Assembly: GCF_937884665.1 (NCBI RefSeq) | Contig: NZ_CAKZYF010000055.1 | Location: 1-64,000, forward strand | From: an uncultured Allomuricauda sp. | GTDB lineage: Bacteria; Bacteroidota; Bacteroidia; Flavobacteriales; Flavobacteriaceae | Direction: 5' to 3' | DNA length: 64,000 nt | Part shown: positions 1 through 9,528 of the stretch, piece after piece | Layout: each line of letters begins with the position of its first letter | Numbering within the stretch: the stretch's first letter is position 1 | Notes under the pieces: generated by a model | The model's input: the letters and a program-made list of their open reading frames with translations, nothing else | Databases searched by the model: none | Told to the model about the DNA's origin: nothing | Translations under genes and position numbers: made by a program

Positions 1-156
1 ATCCACCTTTTTTGCCCCAAATCTTACCATGAACTTAACCTACTTATGCTATGGCAATACTAAAGTAGGTTTGCAGGTTACCTTATCGTTAAAAACCCGA
101 CAATAAGCACGTTTCATCGACGAAATGCACGCATGTGGTCATTGCGAATCAGTATG

Positions 157-2055
157 CTAATACGCTCTTTCGTTCTTGCCTTCATAAAAATTGATGAAAG
201 CTTTGTTTACAACCTTATTCCCTCCTGGAGTGGGGTAATCTCCGGTAAAATACCAATCGCCCAGATTTTTAGGACAGGCAGTATGTAAGCTATCGATACT
301 TTGATAAATAATATCCACCTTGGCTTTAATATCCGGAGGACTTAAAATATCCGCTATCTTTTGTGATACTTCATCCGAAGTGAAAGGTGCATAGAATTCT
401 TTGACATGGTTAACAACTTGGGCATCTTTGCAGCCTATTTGAAGAAGACATTTTTTATAGATTGCCTCAACCTGAGAGAGAGTACCCCTTTCTTCATGAA
501 GGGCCAGGGCCGCTTTAAAAGCAACAAAATCTTCCAATTTGGCCATATCTATACCATAACAATCAGGATAACGAATCTGGGGAGCGGACGATACCACTAC
601 TATTTTTTTGGGAGAGAGCCTATCCAGAATTTTCAAAATACTCTTCTTTAGTGTCGTACCGCGTACAATACTATCATCTATGATTACCAGGTTATCGTTT
701 GGTTTTACAGATCCGTAGGAGATATCATACACATGGGTTACTAGATCGTCCCGGCTACTATCTTGCGTAATGAAAGTCCTCAGCTTGGCATCTTTTATGG
801 CCACTTTTTCGATACGGGGCCTTACCTCTAGAATTTTTTTGAGCTTTTCACGGGTAATATTTTGTCCCAAGGAAAGTATTTGTTCTTCCTTTTTCCGGTT
901 CAGATAGTTTTGGGCCTCTTTTACCATACCCATAAAAGAAGTTTCCGCTGTATTGGGAATATAGGAAAAGACGGTATGGGCCAAATCTTGGTCTATGGCC
1001 TTGAGTATTTGTGGAAACACCAATTTCCCCAGCATTTTTCGCTCTTGATAAATCTCTTGGTCACTTCCCCTGGAAAAATAAATACGCTCAAAAGAACATG
1101 CTTTTCTTTCCGTGGGCGCTATTATTTCTTCGAGATGAACCTTTCCTTTTTTCTTGATGATAATGGCATGTCCAGGATCCAATTCCTTGACCGAATTGTA
1201 GGGAACGTTAAAAACGGTCTGTATGGCCGGTCTTTCTGAAGCAACCACAACAATTTCTTCATCTTTGTAAAAGTATGCAGGACGAATTCCGGCAGGGTCT
1301 CTAAAAACAAAGGCGTCCCCATGCCCCAAAAGACCGGCCATTGCATAACCGCCATCCCAGTTTTTGGAAGATTTCCTTAAAATCTTGGCTACATTGAGCC
1401 GTTTCGCGATTAAAGGGGAAGCCTCTCTTTTGTTATACCCTTCTTTTTTGATGTCCTTGTAAATTTTGGCCACCGCATCGTCCAGAAAGTGACCAATTTT
1501 TTCCATCACGGTAATCGTATCGGCCATCTCTTTGGGATGTTGCCCCAATTCGACCAAATTGCCGAACAACTCATTCACGTTGGTCATGTTAAAGTTACCA
1601 GCAACAATAAGGTTTCTGTGCATCCAATTGTTTTGTCGAAGAAACGGGTGTACGCTCTCAATACTGTTCTTGCCAAATGTTCCATAGCGAACATGCCCCA
1701 TTAAAAGCTCGCCGATATAGGGAATGTTACGTTTTTGGGCCTGGACATCGTCTTCAAACTCGGGATGTTTTTCAAGAACACTGTTGACGCGATCATTGAT
1801 TTGGGCAAAAATGTCTTGAATTGGCTGTTGTTGAGCAGAACGAACACGGCTCATATAACGCTCACCGGGGTTCATGTCCAGTTTTATACTGGCAAATCCA
1901 GCACCGTCCTGCCCTCGGTTGTGCTGTTTCTCCATCATGAGGTACATTTTGTTCACACCGTAGAAGGCCGTACCGTACTTTTCCTTGTAATACTCCAGGG
2001 GTTTGAGCAAACGGATAAGGGATATTCCGCATTCGTGCTTAATGGGATCGCTCAT
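157..2055 (-). CDS. purF: amidophosphoribosyltransferase (PurF-like; N-terminal Ntn glutamine amidotransferase and C-terminal PRTase)
   Basis: ORF 632 aa; CGI near the N-terminus, MEKQHNRGQDGAG, PRPP-binding-like VIIDDSIVRGTTLKKS. Confidence 0.9.
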   Translation of the reverse strand: MSDPIKHECGISLIRLLKPLEYYKEKYGTAFYGVNKMYLMMEKQHNRGQDGAGFASIKLDMNPGERYMSRVRSAQQQPIQDIFAQINDRVNSVLEKHPEFEDDVQAQKRNIPYIGELLMGHVRYGTFGKNSIESVHPFLRQNNWMHRNLIVAGNFNMTNVNELFGNLVELGQHPKEMADTITVMEKIGHFLDDAVAKIYKDIKKEGYNKREASPLIAKRLNVAKILRKSSKNWDGGYAMAGLLGHGDAFVFRDPAGIRPAYFYKDEEIVVVASERPAIQTVFNVPYNSVKELDPGHAIIIKKKGKVHLEEIIAPTERKACSFERIYFSRGSDQEIYQERKMLGKLVFPQILKAIDQDLAHTVFSYIPNTAETSFMGMVKEAQNYLNRKKEEQILSLGQNITREKLKKILEVRPRIEKVAIKDAKLRTFITQDSSRDDLVTHVYDISYGSVKPNDNLVIIDDSIVRGTTLKKSILKILDRLSPKKIVVVSSAPQIRYPDCYGIDMAKLEDFVAFKAALALHEERGTLSQVEAIYKKCLLQIGCKDAQVVNHVKEFYAPFTSDEVSQKIADILSPPDIKAKVDIIYQSIDSLHTACPKNLGDWYFTGDYPTPGGNKVVNKAFINFYEGKNERAY

Positions 2056-2065
2056 AAAAAAACCA

Positions 2066-2092
2066 AATAAAAAGCCCTGAATTTCTCAGGGC
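2066..2092 (-). terminator. Rho-independent terminator after the pfkB-family gene
   Basis: GCCCTGA-GAAAT-TCAGGGC perfect stem followed by TTTTTATTTGG on the minus strand, in the gap between 2098 and 2055. Confidence 0.7.
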
Positions 2093-2097
2093 CGTGT

Positions 2098-3030
2098 TTA
2101 TGTTAACTCAATATTGAATTGCGTCAATTCCTTGAACTGCAACAATCGCTTTTCTACCTCATCACTATTCAACTCCAACATGCGTTCCGTACCAAAACGT
2201 TCTACGCAAAAGGAAGCTAAATTGGATCCTTGTATTATCGCGTTTTTCATACTTTCGAATGAGATGTTCTCCACTTGGGCCAAATATCCGGAAAAACCTC
2301 CGGCAAAAGTATCTCCCGCCCCTGTTGGATCGAATACTTCTTCCAAAGGAAGAGCTGGAGCAAAAAAGATATTTTCTTTATGGAATAGAAGTGCCCCGTG
2401 CTCACCTTTTTTTATGACCACATATTTGGGACCCATTTCCTGGATTTTGGCCGCTGCCCTTACCAAGGAATGTTCCTTGGTGAGCTGACGTGCCTCTTCA
2501 TCATTTATGGTGATAACGTCAATTAATTTAATAACGTGTATCAATTCGTCCCATGTGTTATCCATCCAAAAATTCATGGTATCCAAAACGGTAAGTTTTG
2601 GTCGTTTCGCCATCTGTTCAATTACACGTAGTTGTATATTCGGATGGAGATTTCCCAACATAACCACATCAGCATCCTTAAAATCATCTGGTACAATGGG
2701 GTCAAATTCGGCCAAAGTGTTCAATTCCGTAACTAAAGTATCTCGAGAATTAAGGTCGTTGTGGTATTTTCCCTTCCAATAAAAGGTTTTCCCTCCTGGA
2801 ACGATATCAACACCCGAAATATCAATTTGTCTATCTTTTAAAATATCAAGGTACGCTTGCGGTAAATCTTCCCCTACCACAGAAACAACTCCTGCTTCCA
2901 CTTTAAACTGACTTGCTGCCAGACCGATAAATGTAGCGGCGCCTCCCAAAATCTTTCCCGTTTTCCCGAAAGGGGTCTCAATTTCGTCAAAAGCGATTGT
3001 GCCCACAATCAATAATTTGCCCATTTTCAA
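2098..3030 (-). CDS. PfkB-family sugar/nucleoside kinase
   Basis: ORF 310 aa; FDPTGAGDTFAGGF PfkB signature, N-terminal GGAATFIGLAAS. Confidence 0.9.
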   Translation of the reverse strand: MKMGKLLIVGTIAFDEIETPFGKTGKILGGAATFIGLAASQFKVEAGVVSVVGEDLPQAYLDILKDRQIDISGVDIVPGGKTFYWKGKYHNDLNSRDTLVTELNTLAEFDPIVPDDFKDADVVMLGNLHPNIQLRVIEQMAKRPKLTVLDTMNFWMDNTWDELIHVIKLIDVITINDEEARQLTKEHSLVRAAAKIQEMGPKYVVIKKGEHGALLFHKENIFFAPALPLEEVFDPTGAGDTFAGGFSGYLAQVENISFESMKNAIIQGSNLASFCVERFGTERMLELNSDEVEKRLLQFKELTQFNIELT

Positions 3031-3110
3031 AAATTTGCTGCAAATATACGGTTACCTACGGCATTTAGAACTAGGAAAGACATATTTGCAGAAGCTCGTC
3101 TTTTTTATCA

Positions 3111-3746
3111 TTATTTTCTTCCAAAATCTGCCGGTATTTCTCCCCAAGCCTTGGTCTCCCATTTCACCAACCTGGTGTTATAGGAATGATTTTTTAACCA
3201 TCCTTCTGCCCGGGCTATTAAACGGAACAACTCTTCATTCTTTTCGGTTTTTTTAAGTTTGGTCCCACACTTTTTTTTCTTTACCCACCCCATTGCTATT
3301 TTGGAGTCTGAATATAAAAAACGGTCACTTTTTTTGTTCTTCAAGAATGCAAGGCCATGCACAATGGCCAAAAATTCGCCAATATTATTGGTGCCTTGCT
3401 CAAAAGGGCCCTGTTTGAAAAGAACTTTTTTTGATTTGGTATCTACCCCTTGATATTCCATTTTTCCAGGATTTCCGCTGGAGGCCGCATCAACCGAAAT
3501 AGAGTTGAAATTAGGAGTCCCGATTCGGTCCAGGTCTTTTGCGGATAGGGGTTTCTTTTTGGTGCTTTTTCCTTTGTAGTCCTTATATTCCCCTTTGTAA
3601 GCCACTTTTGCTTCGATAAAATGGGGAAATGCCATGTACTGAGCACCTTTAAAACCTTCAATTTGTGCTTTGCAGTCATTCCAAGATTCATAAATCCCTG
3701 GTTTTTTACCCTTCCAGACGACGTAATACTTTTTAGTTTTCGCCAT
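3111..3746 (-). CDS. rnhA: ribonuclease H1 with N-terminal viroplasmin-like hybrid-binding domain
   Basis: ORF 211 aa; YYVVWKGKKPGIYESWNDCKAQIEGFKGAQY HBD and SVDAASSGNPG...NNIGEFLAI RNase H core. Confidence 0.9.
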   Translation of the reverse strand: MAKTKKYYVVWKGKKPGIYESWNDCKAQIEGFKGAQYMAFPHFIEAKVAYKGEYKDYKGKSTKKKPLSAKDLDRIGTPNFNSISVDAASSGNPGKMEYQGVDTKSKKVLFKQGPFEQGTNNIGEFLAIVHGLAFLKNKKSDRFLYSDSKIAMGWVKKKKCGTKLKKTEKNEELFRLIARAEGWLKNHSYNTRLVKWETKAWGEIPADFGRK

Positions 3747-4317
3747 TTTGAAGGTTTAGTAGTTTTTCGATGATCTTGGGAAAATGTTCATATTCAAGTT
3801 CGTGCACCTTTTGGGCTATGGTTTCCACACTGAAGGCGGGTTCGATCGTAACTTTGACCTGATGAATTATTGCTCCTTCGTCATAATTTTCATTTACATA
3901 ATGAATGGTGATTCCCGTCTCTTGCTCTCCGTTGTCCTTAACGGCTTGGTGAACCCGGTTTCCGTACATGCCTTTTCCACCATATTTGGGCAAAAGTGCT
4001 GGATGTAGGTTAATGATTTTTCCAGGGAAGGCGCGAACCATGTCCAAAGGTATTTTCCAAAGGAAACCTGCTAGCACGATCATATCCAAATCAAGTGCTT
4101 GTAATAGTCTGAGTACAGAGTCAGACCCAAAAAAGGCCTTTTTAGTAAAATAGAAAGCTGGGATGGATAATTCCTCAGCGCGATCCAGGACCTTTGCCAT
4201 TTTTTTATTGCTCAAAAAGGCCACTACCTTTACGGTTTCAATACCCTTAAAATAGGTAGTAATATGCTCTGCATTTGAACCGTTTCCTGAGGCGAGAACC
4301 GCTATTCGTTTAATCAA
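3733..4317 (-). CDS. purN: phosphoribosylglycinamide formyltransferase
   Basis: ORF 194 aa; IAVLASGNGSNAEHI, NLHPALLPKYGGKGMYG, ETGITIHYVNENYDEG. Confidence 0.93.
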   Translation of the reverse strand: MIKRIAVLASGNGSNAEHITTYFKGIETVKVVAFLSNKKMAKVLDRAEELSIPAFYFTKKAFFGSDSVLRLLQALDLDMIVLAGFLWKIPLDMVRAFPGKIINLHPALLPKYGGKGMYGNRVHQAVKDNGEQETGITIHYVNENYDEGAIIHQVKVTIEPAFSVETIAQKVHELEYEHFPKIIEKLLNLQNGEN

Positions 4318-4433
4318 AGTACAAACTGCTTTTAATTGATTATATTGAAAAGGCTAAAGTAACCTTCTCATTTGTAAGATGTTTGATTTGCGGACATTTT
4401 ATCGACAAATGGTGTATTTAATCCAAAGTTTTA

Positions 4434-4441
4434 TATTTTTG
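4434..4441 (+). promoter_or_regulatory. putative Bacteroidota -7 promoter element for acpP
   Basis: TATTTTTG matches TAnnTTTG, 33 bp upstream of the acpP ATG; no clear -33 TTG seen. Confidence 0.5.
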
Positions 4442-4473
4442 CCAACGATTTAAATTTTAAAACCAATATTATT

Positions 4474-4707
4474 ATGTCAGACATTGCATCAAGAGTTAAG
4501 GCTATCATCGTTGATAAACTAGGTGTTGATGAAAATGAAGTTGTTGCCGAGGCAAGCTTTACCAACGATTTAGGCGCGGATTCCTTGGACACCGTCGAGC
4601 TTATCATGGAGTTTGAAAAAGAATTTGACATTCAAATACCAGATGATCAAGCTGAAAATATTGCAACTGTAGGTCAAGCTATCAGCTACATAGAAGAAGC
4701 TAAATAA
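4474..4707 (+). CDS. acpP: acyl carrier protein
   Basis: ORF 77 aa; [25 protein letters not shown] phosphopantetheine site. Confidence 0.98.
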   Translation: MSDIASRVKAIIVDKLGVDENEVVAEASFTNDLGADSLDTVELIMEFEKEFDIQIPDDQAENIATVGQAISYIEEAK

Positions 4708-4733
4708 TTATATGATATTTTACCAAATCATGT

Positions 4734-4776
4734 AAATTATCCATGTGATAAATATCGCATGGATAATTTTTTTTTA
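4734..4776 (+). terminator. strong intrinsic terminator between acpP and fabF
   Basis: AAATTATCCATGtGATA / TATCgCATGGATAATTT, 17-bp stem with one wobble, followed by T-run. Confidence 0.8.
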
Positions 4777-4807
4777 ATTTAGGTATGTAAGGGTAAATCA
4801 AGGTTCA

Positions 4808-6058
4808 ATGCAGTTAAAGCGTGTAGTAGTTACTGGAATGGGTGCGTTGACCCCCATAGGTAACAATTTAAAAGCGTATTGGGAAGGACTAGAGAACGGC
4901 GTAAGCGGTTCGGCCCCGATAACTTATTTTGATACTGAAAAATTTAAGACAAAGTTCGCTTGCGAGCTCAAAGGATATAATCCCCAAGACTTTTTTGACA
5001 GAAAAGAAGCTCGAAAACTGGACCGTTTTGCGCAGTACGCCCTGGTTTCATCCGATGAGGCCATCGCGGATTCTGGGATTGATCTCGAACACTTGGACAA
5101 GTTCCGGGTGGGAGTGGTCTGGGGTGCGGGAATAGGTGGTTTGGAAACCTTTCAGAATGAAGTTATTGGATATGCGCAGGGAGACGGTACTCCAAGATTC
5201 AACCCGTTCTTTATCCCAAAAATGATTGCCGATATCGCCCCGGGGAACATTTCCATAAAGCATGGATTTATGGGTCCTAACTATACCACGGTATCTGCCT
5301 GTGCATCTTCTGCCAATGCACTGATAGATGCCCTAAATTACATCCGATTGGGTCATTGTGATGTTATTGTAACAGGAGGAAGTGAGGCCGCTGTGACCAT
5401 TGCCGGTATGGGAGGTTTCAATGCGATGCATGCGCTCTCCACACGAAATGATAGTCCTGAAACAGCATCTAGGCCTTTTGACGCTACAAGGGATGGTTTT
5501 GTCTTGGGTGAAGGGGCGGGAGCCCTCATTCTAGAGGAATATGAACATGCCAAAGCCCGTGGGGCTAAAATTTATGCCGAAGTCCTGGGAGGAGGTCTTT
5601 CAAGTGATGCGTACCATATGACCGCTCCTCATCCCGAAGGTATTGGGGTTGTTCGGGTAATGGAGAACTGCTTGGAGAACGCGGGGCTGAAACCTGAAGA
5701 TGTGGATGCCATAAACACACACGGAACATCCACCCCATTGGGAGATGTTGCAGAATTGAAGGCAATTTCAAAGGTCTTTGGAAATCACGCGCCGAACATC
5801 AACATCAATTCAACAAAATCCATGACAGGACATTTACTGGGGGCCGCTGGCGCCATTGAAGCTATTGCTTCAATTTTAGCTATCGAGCACAGTACGGTTC
5901 CACCAACCATAAACCATAGCGTTGTGGATGAAGAAATCGATGCCTCTCTCAATTTGACCCTGAACAAAGCCCAAAAGCGGGATGTAAACATAGCCATGAG
6001 CAATACCTTTGGTTTTGGGGGCCATAATGCTTGCGTGTTGTTCAAAAAAATAGGATAG
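4808..6058 (+). CDS. fabF: beta-ketoacyl-ACP synthase II
   Basis: ORF 416 aa; VSACASSANALIDA active-site Cys, NTHGTSTPLGD, KSMTGHLLGAAGAIE. Confidence 0.97.
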   Translation: MQLKRVVVTGMGALTPIGNNLKAYWEGLENGVSGSAPITYFDTEKFKTKFACELKGYNPQDFFDRKEARKLDRFAQYALVSSDEAIADSGIDLEHLDKFRVGVVWGAGIGGLETFQNEVIGYAQGDGTPRFNPFFIPKMIADIAPGNISIKHGFMGPNYTTVSACASSANALIDALNYIRLGHCDVIVTGGSEAAVTIAGMGGFNAMHALSTRNDSPETASRPFDATRDGFVLGEGAGALILEEYEHAKARGAKIYAEVLGGGLSSDAYHMTAPHPEGIGVVRVMENCLENAGLKPEDVDAINTHGTSTPLGDVAELKAISKVFGNHAPNININSTKSMTGHLLGAAGAIEAIASILAIEHSTVPPTINHSVVDEEIDASLNLTLNKAQKRDVNIAMSNTFGFGGHNACVLFKKIG

Positions 6059-6069
6059 AAAGCGATACG

Positions 6070-6813
6070 ATGAAATTAACGTCAAAAATATTCCATTCCC
6101 ATCCAAAAACGGATGGGGATTTTTTTTTGGCGATAAAACAAATTCTCGGGTTTAAACCGAAAAAATTGGAAATATACCGCAGGGCCTTTCTCCATAGGTC
6201 CATGAACCTGAAGGATGAAAAAGGCAATCCAAAAAACTACGAGAGGCTTGAATTTTTGGGAGACGCTATGCTCGGGACCATCATCTCAAAACATCTTTAT
6301 AAAGAAGTGCCCGAAGGAGATGAGGGGTATTTGACCAAAATGCGCTCCAAGGTAGTGAGCCGTAAACATTTGAACGAGCTCGGAAAAGATTTGGGATTGT
6401 TACAGCATGTAGAAAGCAGAATCCCAAAATCCCATTTTGGCGAAAACATCCATGGTAATGTGTTTGAAGCCCTGGTGGGGGCAATCTACCTGGATAGAGG
6501 ATACTCGTATTGTGAAAAGTTCATAAATGAACGGGTAATTCAACCCTACGTAGACATTGAGCAGTTGGAAGGTAAGGTAATTAGCTACAAAAGTCTGGTG
6601 ATAGAATGGTGCCAGAAGCAAAAGAAACCCTTTAACTATGAAGTTTACGAGGATACCGGAAATGATGAATACAAGCACTTTGCCGTAAAGTTGACCATTG
6701 GGAGCAAAATCATGGCCAAAGCACGGGCCACTTCCAAAAAAAAGGCAGAAGAAAAAGCATCAAAAAGAGCTTATTTTGCACTTCAAGGTCGTATGGGTCC
6801 TCAAGAGCATTAA
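6070..6813 (+). CDS. rnc: ribonuclease III
   Basis: NYERLEFLGDAMLG signature and C-terminal dsRBD; ORF opened at 6031 but MKLTSKIF start at 6070 is more likely. Confidence 0.95.
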   Translation: MKLTSKIFHSHPKTDGDFFLAIKQILGFKPKKLEIYRRAFLHRSMNLKDEKGNPKNYERLEFLGDAMLGTIISKHLYKEVPEGDEGYLTKMRSKVVSRKHLNELGKDLGLLQHVESRIPKSHFGENIHGNVFEALVGAIYLDRGYSYCEKFINERVIQPYVDIEQLEGKVISYKSLVIEWCQKQKKPFNYEVYEDTGNDEYKHFAVKLTIGSKIMAKARATSKKKAEEKASKRAYFALQGRMGPQEH

Positions 6814-6910
6814 AAAAACGCAAACTCAAACGTTTTCGTGAACTTTTCACTACCGTTGATTCCCAGATAGCTAGGCTGTAAAACGTATTAAGAGTATATT
6901 TACCGCTCGT

Positions 6911-7381
6911 GTGAAACGCATGTCAGCCACCTATAAAATATCAGAGGCTTATTATGAAAATGACTTTCAGCTAATTGCCATCCATAGTGGAATGGAAGAC
7001 TTTTCTTTGGCCTATTTCCTAAACCGAAATTGTAGTTTGTATTTAAGGCGAACCGAAAAAGACCTGCAAGGGGAACGTTCCGTAATGTTTTCCATATTTG
7101 ATTGGACGGATTTACAAACGGATAGTTATTGGGTGCTGTTTTCCAATATGTTTGAAGAAGAAGTTGGAATTTCCGAAGGGTTTTTCACAAATGATGTCTC
7201 AATAAGGACCAGTTTTTTAGTGCCAGAACAGAAAGAAGTGGATTATTTTCTGAAAATAGACTCAGAAAATAAATCGCTGGTTAAAAATACGGTCAAAGCG
7301 ATAAATGACCTGCCTCGGGTTGTAACTGCCTACGCTTTGGATACAACCAAATTAAAATCAACAAGCAACTTAATCTATTAA
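6911..7381 (+). CDS. IPExxxVDY family protein
   Basis: VPEQKEVDYFLKI motif; start may be 6920 (MSATYK); sits directly before pyk. Confidence 0.85.
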   Translation: MKRMSATYKISEAYYENDFQLIAIHSGMEDFSLAYFLNRNCSLYLRRTEKDLQGERSVMFSIFDWTDLQTDSYWVLFSNMFEEEVGISEGFFTNDVSIRTSFLVPEQKEVDYFLKIDSENKSLVKNTVKAINDLPRVVTAYALDTTKLKSTSNLIY

Positions 7382-8826
7382 TGATGCCAACAAGAAAAAA
7401 GACCAAGATTGTAGCAACACTTGGACCTGCCACCAGTAAAAAGGAAACCTTAAAGAAGATGATGTTGGCGGGAGTTGATGTGTTCCGAATCAATTTTTCC
7501 CATGCGGCGCATGATGATGTCGCAGAGCGTATCAGGATTATCAGGGAGCTCAATGAAGAGTTGGAGACCAACACCGCAATATTGGCTGATCTCCAAGGCC
7601 CCAAGTTACGGGTAGGTGTCATGGGAGGGGAGGTAGTAGTCTCCCCCGGCGATAGGGTTACGTTTGTTACTGGCGAACCCTTCGATGGCAATTCGGAACG
7701 TGTTTTTATGAACTATGCGAACTTTCCCTTGGATGTTAAGCCAGGAGAACGCGTGCTATTGGATGATGGAAAGCTGATTTTCGAAGTAAAGTCCACTAAC
7801 GGAAAAGATGAAGTACAGGCAGAAGTAATACAAGGCGGCCCCTTAAGGTCAAAAAAAGGAGTCAATTTACCTAATACGGACATTTCGCTTCCTGCATTGA
7901 CCGAAAAGGACATAGGCGACGCCGTATTTGCCATAACCCAGAAAGTGGATTGGATTGCTCTTTCTTTTGTAAGACATAGTCAAGATTTGATTGACCTTCA
8001 GAATCTTATCAACCAACATTCGGAACATAAAATTCCCATAGTTGCCAAAATTGAGAAACCAGAGGCTGTCAACAACATTGATAAAATTGTGGCGTATTGT
8101 GATGGGCTCATGGTTGCACGGGGCGATTTAGGTGTGGAAGTGCCCGCTCATGAAGTACCTCTAATCCAAAAGCAGCTGGTACTACGAGCTAAAAAGGCAA
8201 GAATACCGGTAATAATTGCCACACAAATGATGGAGACTATGATTACCAGCCTAACACCGACCCGTGCTGAGGTCAATGATGTCGCCAACTCCGTCATGGA
8301 TGGTGCGGACGCTGTGATGCTTTCGGGAGAGACATCCGTAGGTAATTATCCAATACAGGTTATTGAGAAAATGTCCAGTATTCTGGTTAGTGTAGAAGGT
8401 TCCAATCTTATCAATGTTCCGCAGACACCCCCACATATCAAGACTAAACGGTACATCACCAAGTCGGTATGCTATCATGCGGCACTGATGGCCAATGAAA
8501 TCCAAGCGAAAGCCATTTCTACACTTACCAATAGTGGGTATACTGCTTTTCAGATTTCTGCTTGGAGGCCCAGCGCACATATTTTGGTGTTTACTTCCAA
8601 TCGGCGAATTCTAAACCAACTTAATTTATTATGGGGAGTTAAAGCCTTTTTTTACGATAGGTATGTATCGACAGATGAGACCATTGAGGATGTAAACAAT
8701 ATTGCTTGTAAAAAGGGGTTCTTGGATGTCGGAGATATGCTTATCAGTCTGGCGGCCATGCCCATTAAAGATAAAGGAATGGTCAATACCTTACGAGTCA
8801 CTGAAATTGAGCACTGCCCAATTTGA
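7381..8826 (+). CDS. pyk: pyruvate kinase
   Basis: ORF 481 aa; TKIVATLGPATS, IVAKIEKPEAVNNID, ATQMMETMI, DGADAVMLSGETS. Confidence 0.97.
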   Translation: MMPTRKKTKIVATLGPATSKKETLKKMMLAGVDVFRINFSHAAHDDVAERIRIIRELNEELETNTAILADLQGPKLRVGVMGGEVVVSPGDRVTFVTGEPFDGNSERVFMNYANFPLDVKPGERVLLDDGKLIFEVKSTNGKDEVQAEVIQGGPLRSKKGVNLPNTDISLPALTEKDIGDAVFAITQKVDWIALSFVRHSQDLIDLQNLINQHSEHKIPIVAKIEKPEAVNNIDKIVAYCDGLMVARGDLGVEVPAHEVPLIQKQLVLRAKKARIPVIIATQMMETMITSLTPTRAEVNDVANSVMDGADAVMLSGETSVGNYPIQVIEKMSSILVSVEGSNLINVPQTPPHIKTKRYITKSVCYHAALMANEIQAKAISTLTNSGYTAFQISAWRPSAHILVFTSNRRILNQLNLLWGVKAFFYDRYVSTDETIEDVNNIACKKGFLDVGDMLISLAAMPIKDKGMVNTLRVTEIEHCPI

Positions 8827-8832
8827 CGAATT

Positions 8833-9384
8833 CTAAGCTACTTCCCTCTCAAAAGCGATGAAGTTGACAACCTTGCCTTTGGTATTAAAGATAGGCTGAC
8901 CTTTGATCCAACAATTGTAAGTGGTTCCGTTTTTACGGTAGTTGGTTATTGTAGCTTCAAAAGGGACCAAATCTTTAATCGCTTTTGAGATGTATTTAGA
9001 AGTATCCTGACATGTCTTTTCTCCTTGGAACATCTTAGGTTTTCTCCCAATGATTTCTTCCGGGGAATAACCGTTCATGGGAAATATATTTTGAGTAGCA
9101 TATACGATGTTCAACTGAGGATCAGTGACCACAACAACATGTTCCTTGTCCAAAATTTCATTTTTAAAAGAAACTGTACTTTTCCAGTTCTGTATTTTGG
9201 CCAGGGAATCAAGTCCGTTTACATCTTTAAGGCTTTTACATACCTTATTGAAATGTTGAGCGTATATATCGAGCGCGCTTAGAGGATAGCTGTTAATTTC
9301 CTGGCTACCGTAAAATTTGGAGAGCGCTTCATCGTAAAATTTGGTCTTTTCCATATTCAATACTATAAAAAGTTTGATTTCCAT
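8833..9384 (-). CDS. single PAS-domain protein
   Basis: VVTDPQLNIVYATQNIFPMNGYSPEEIIGRKPKMFQGEKT...NYRKNGTTYNCWIKGQPIFNTKGKVVNFIAFEREV; start possibly 9354 (MEKTKF). Confidence 0.8.
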   Translation of the reverse strand: MEIKLFIVLNMEKTKFYDEALSKFYGSQEINSYPLSALDIYAQHFNKVCKSLKDVNGLDSLAKIQNWKSTVSFKNEILDKEHVVVVTDPQLNIVYATQNIFPMNGYSPEEIIGRKPKMFQGEKTCQDTSKYISKAIKDLVPFEATITNYRKNGTTYNCWIKGQPIFNTKGKVVNFIAFEREVA

Positions 9385-9528
9385 AGAAATCTAAATAAAA
9401 CATTAACATTTCTGTTTAACCATTTAGACAAAAGAAGAGGTATAATCGATGTAAGTGTCAACAATAAATGGAGACAAACCATCATAAAATCAGGGTTTTA
9501 AGTAAGGTTAAACAAAACGGCACATGGC

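Noticed and set aside
862-1239. 125-aa plus-strand ORF in purF
   Set aside because: Antisense to a conserved enzyme; no domain signal.
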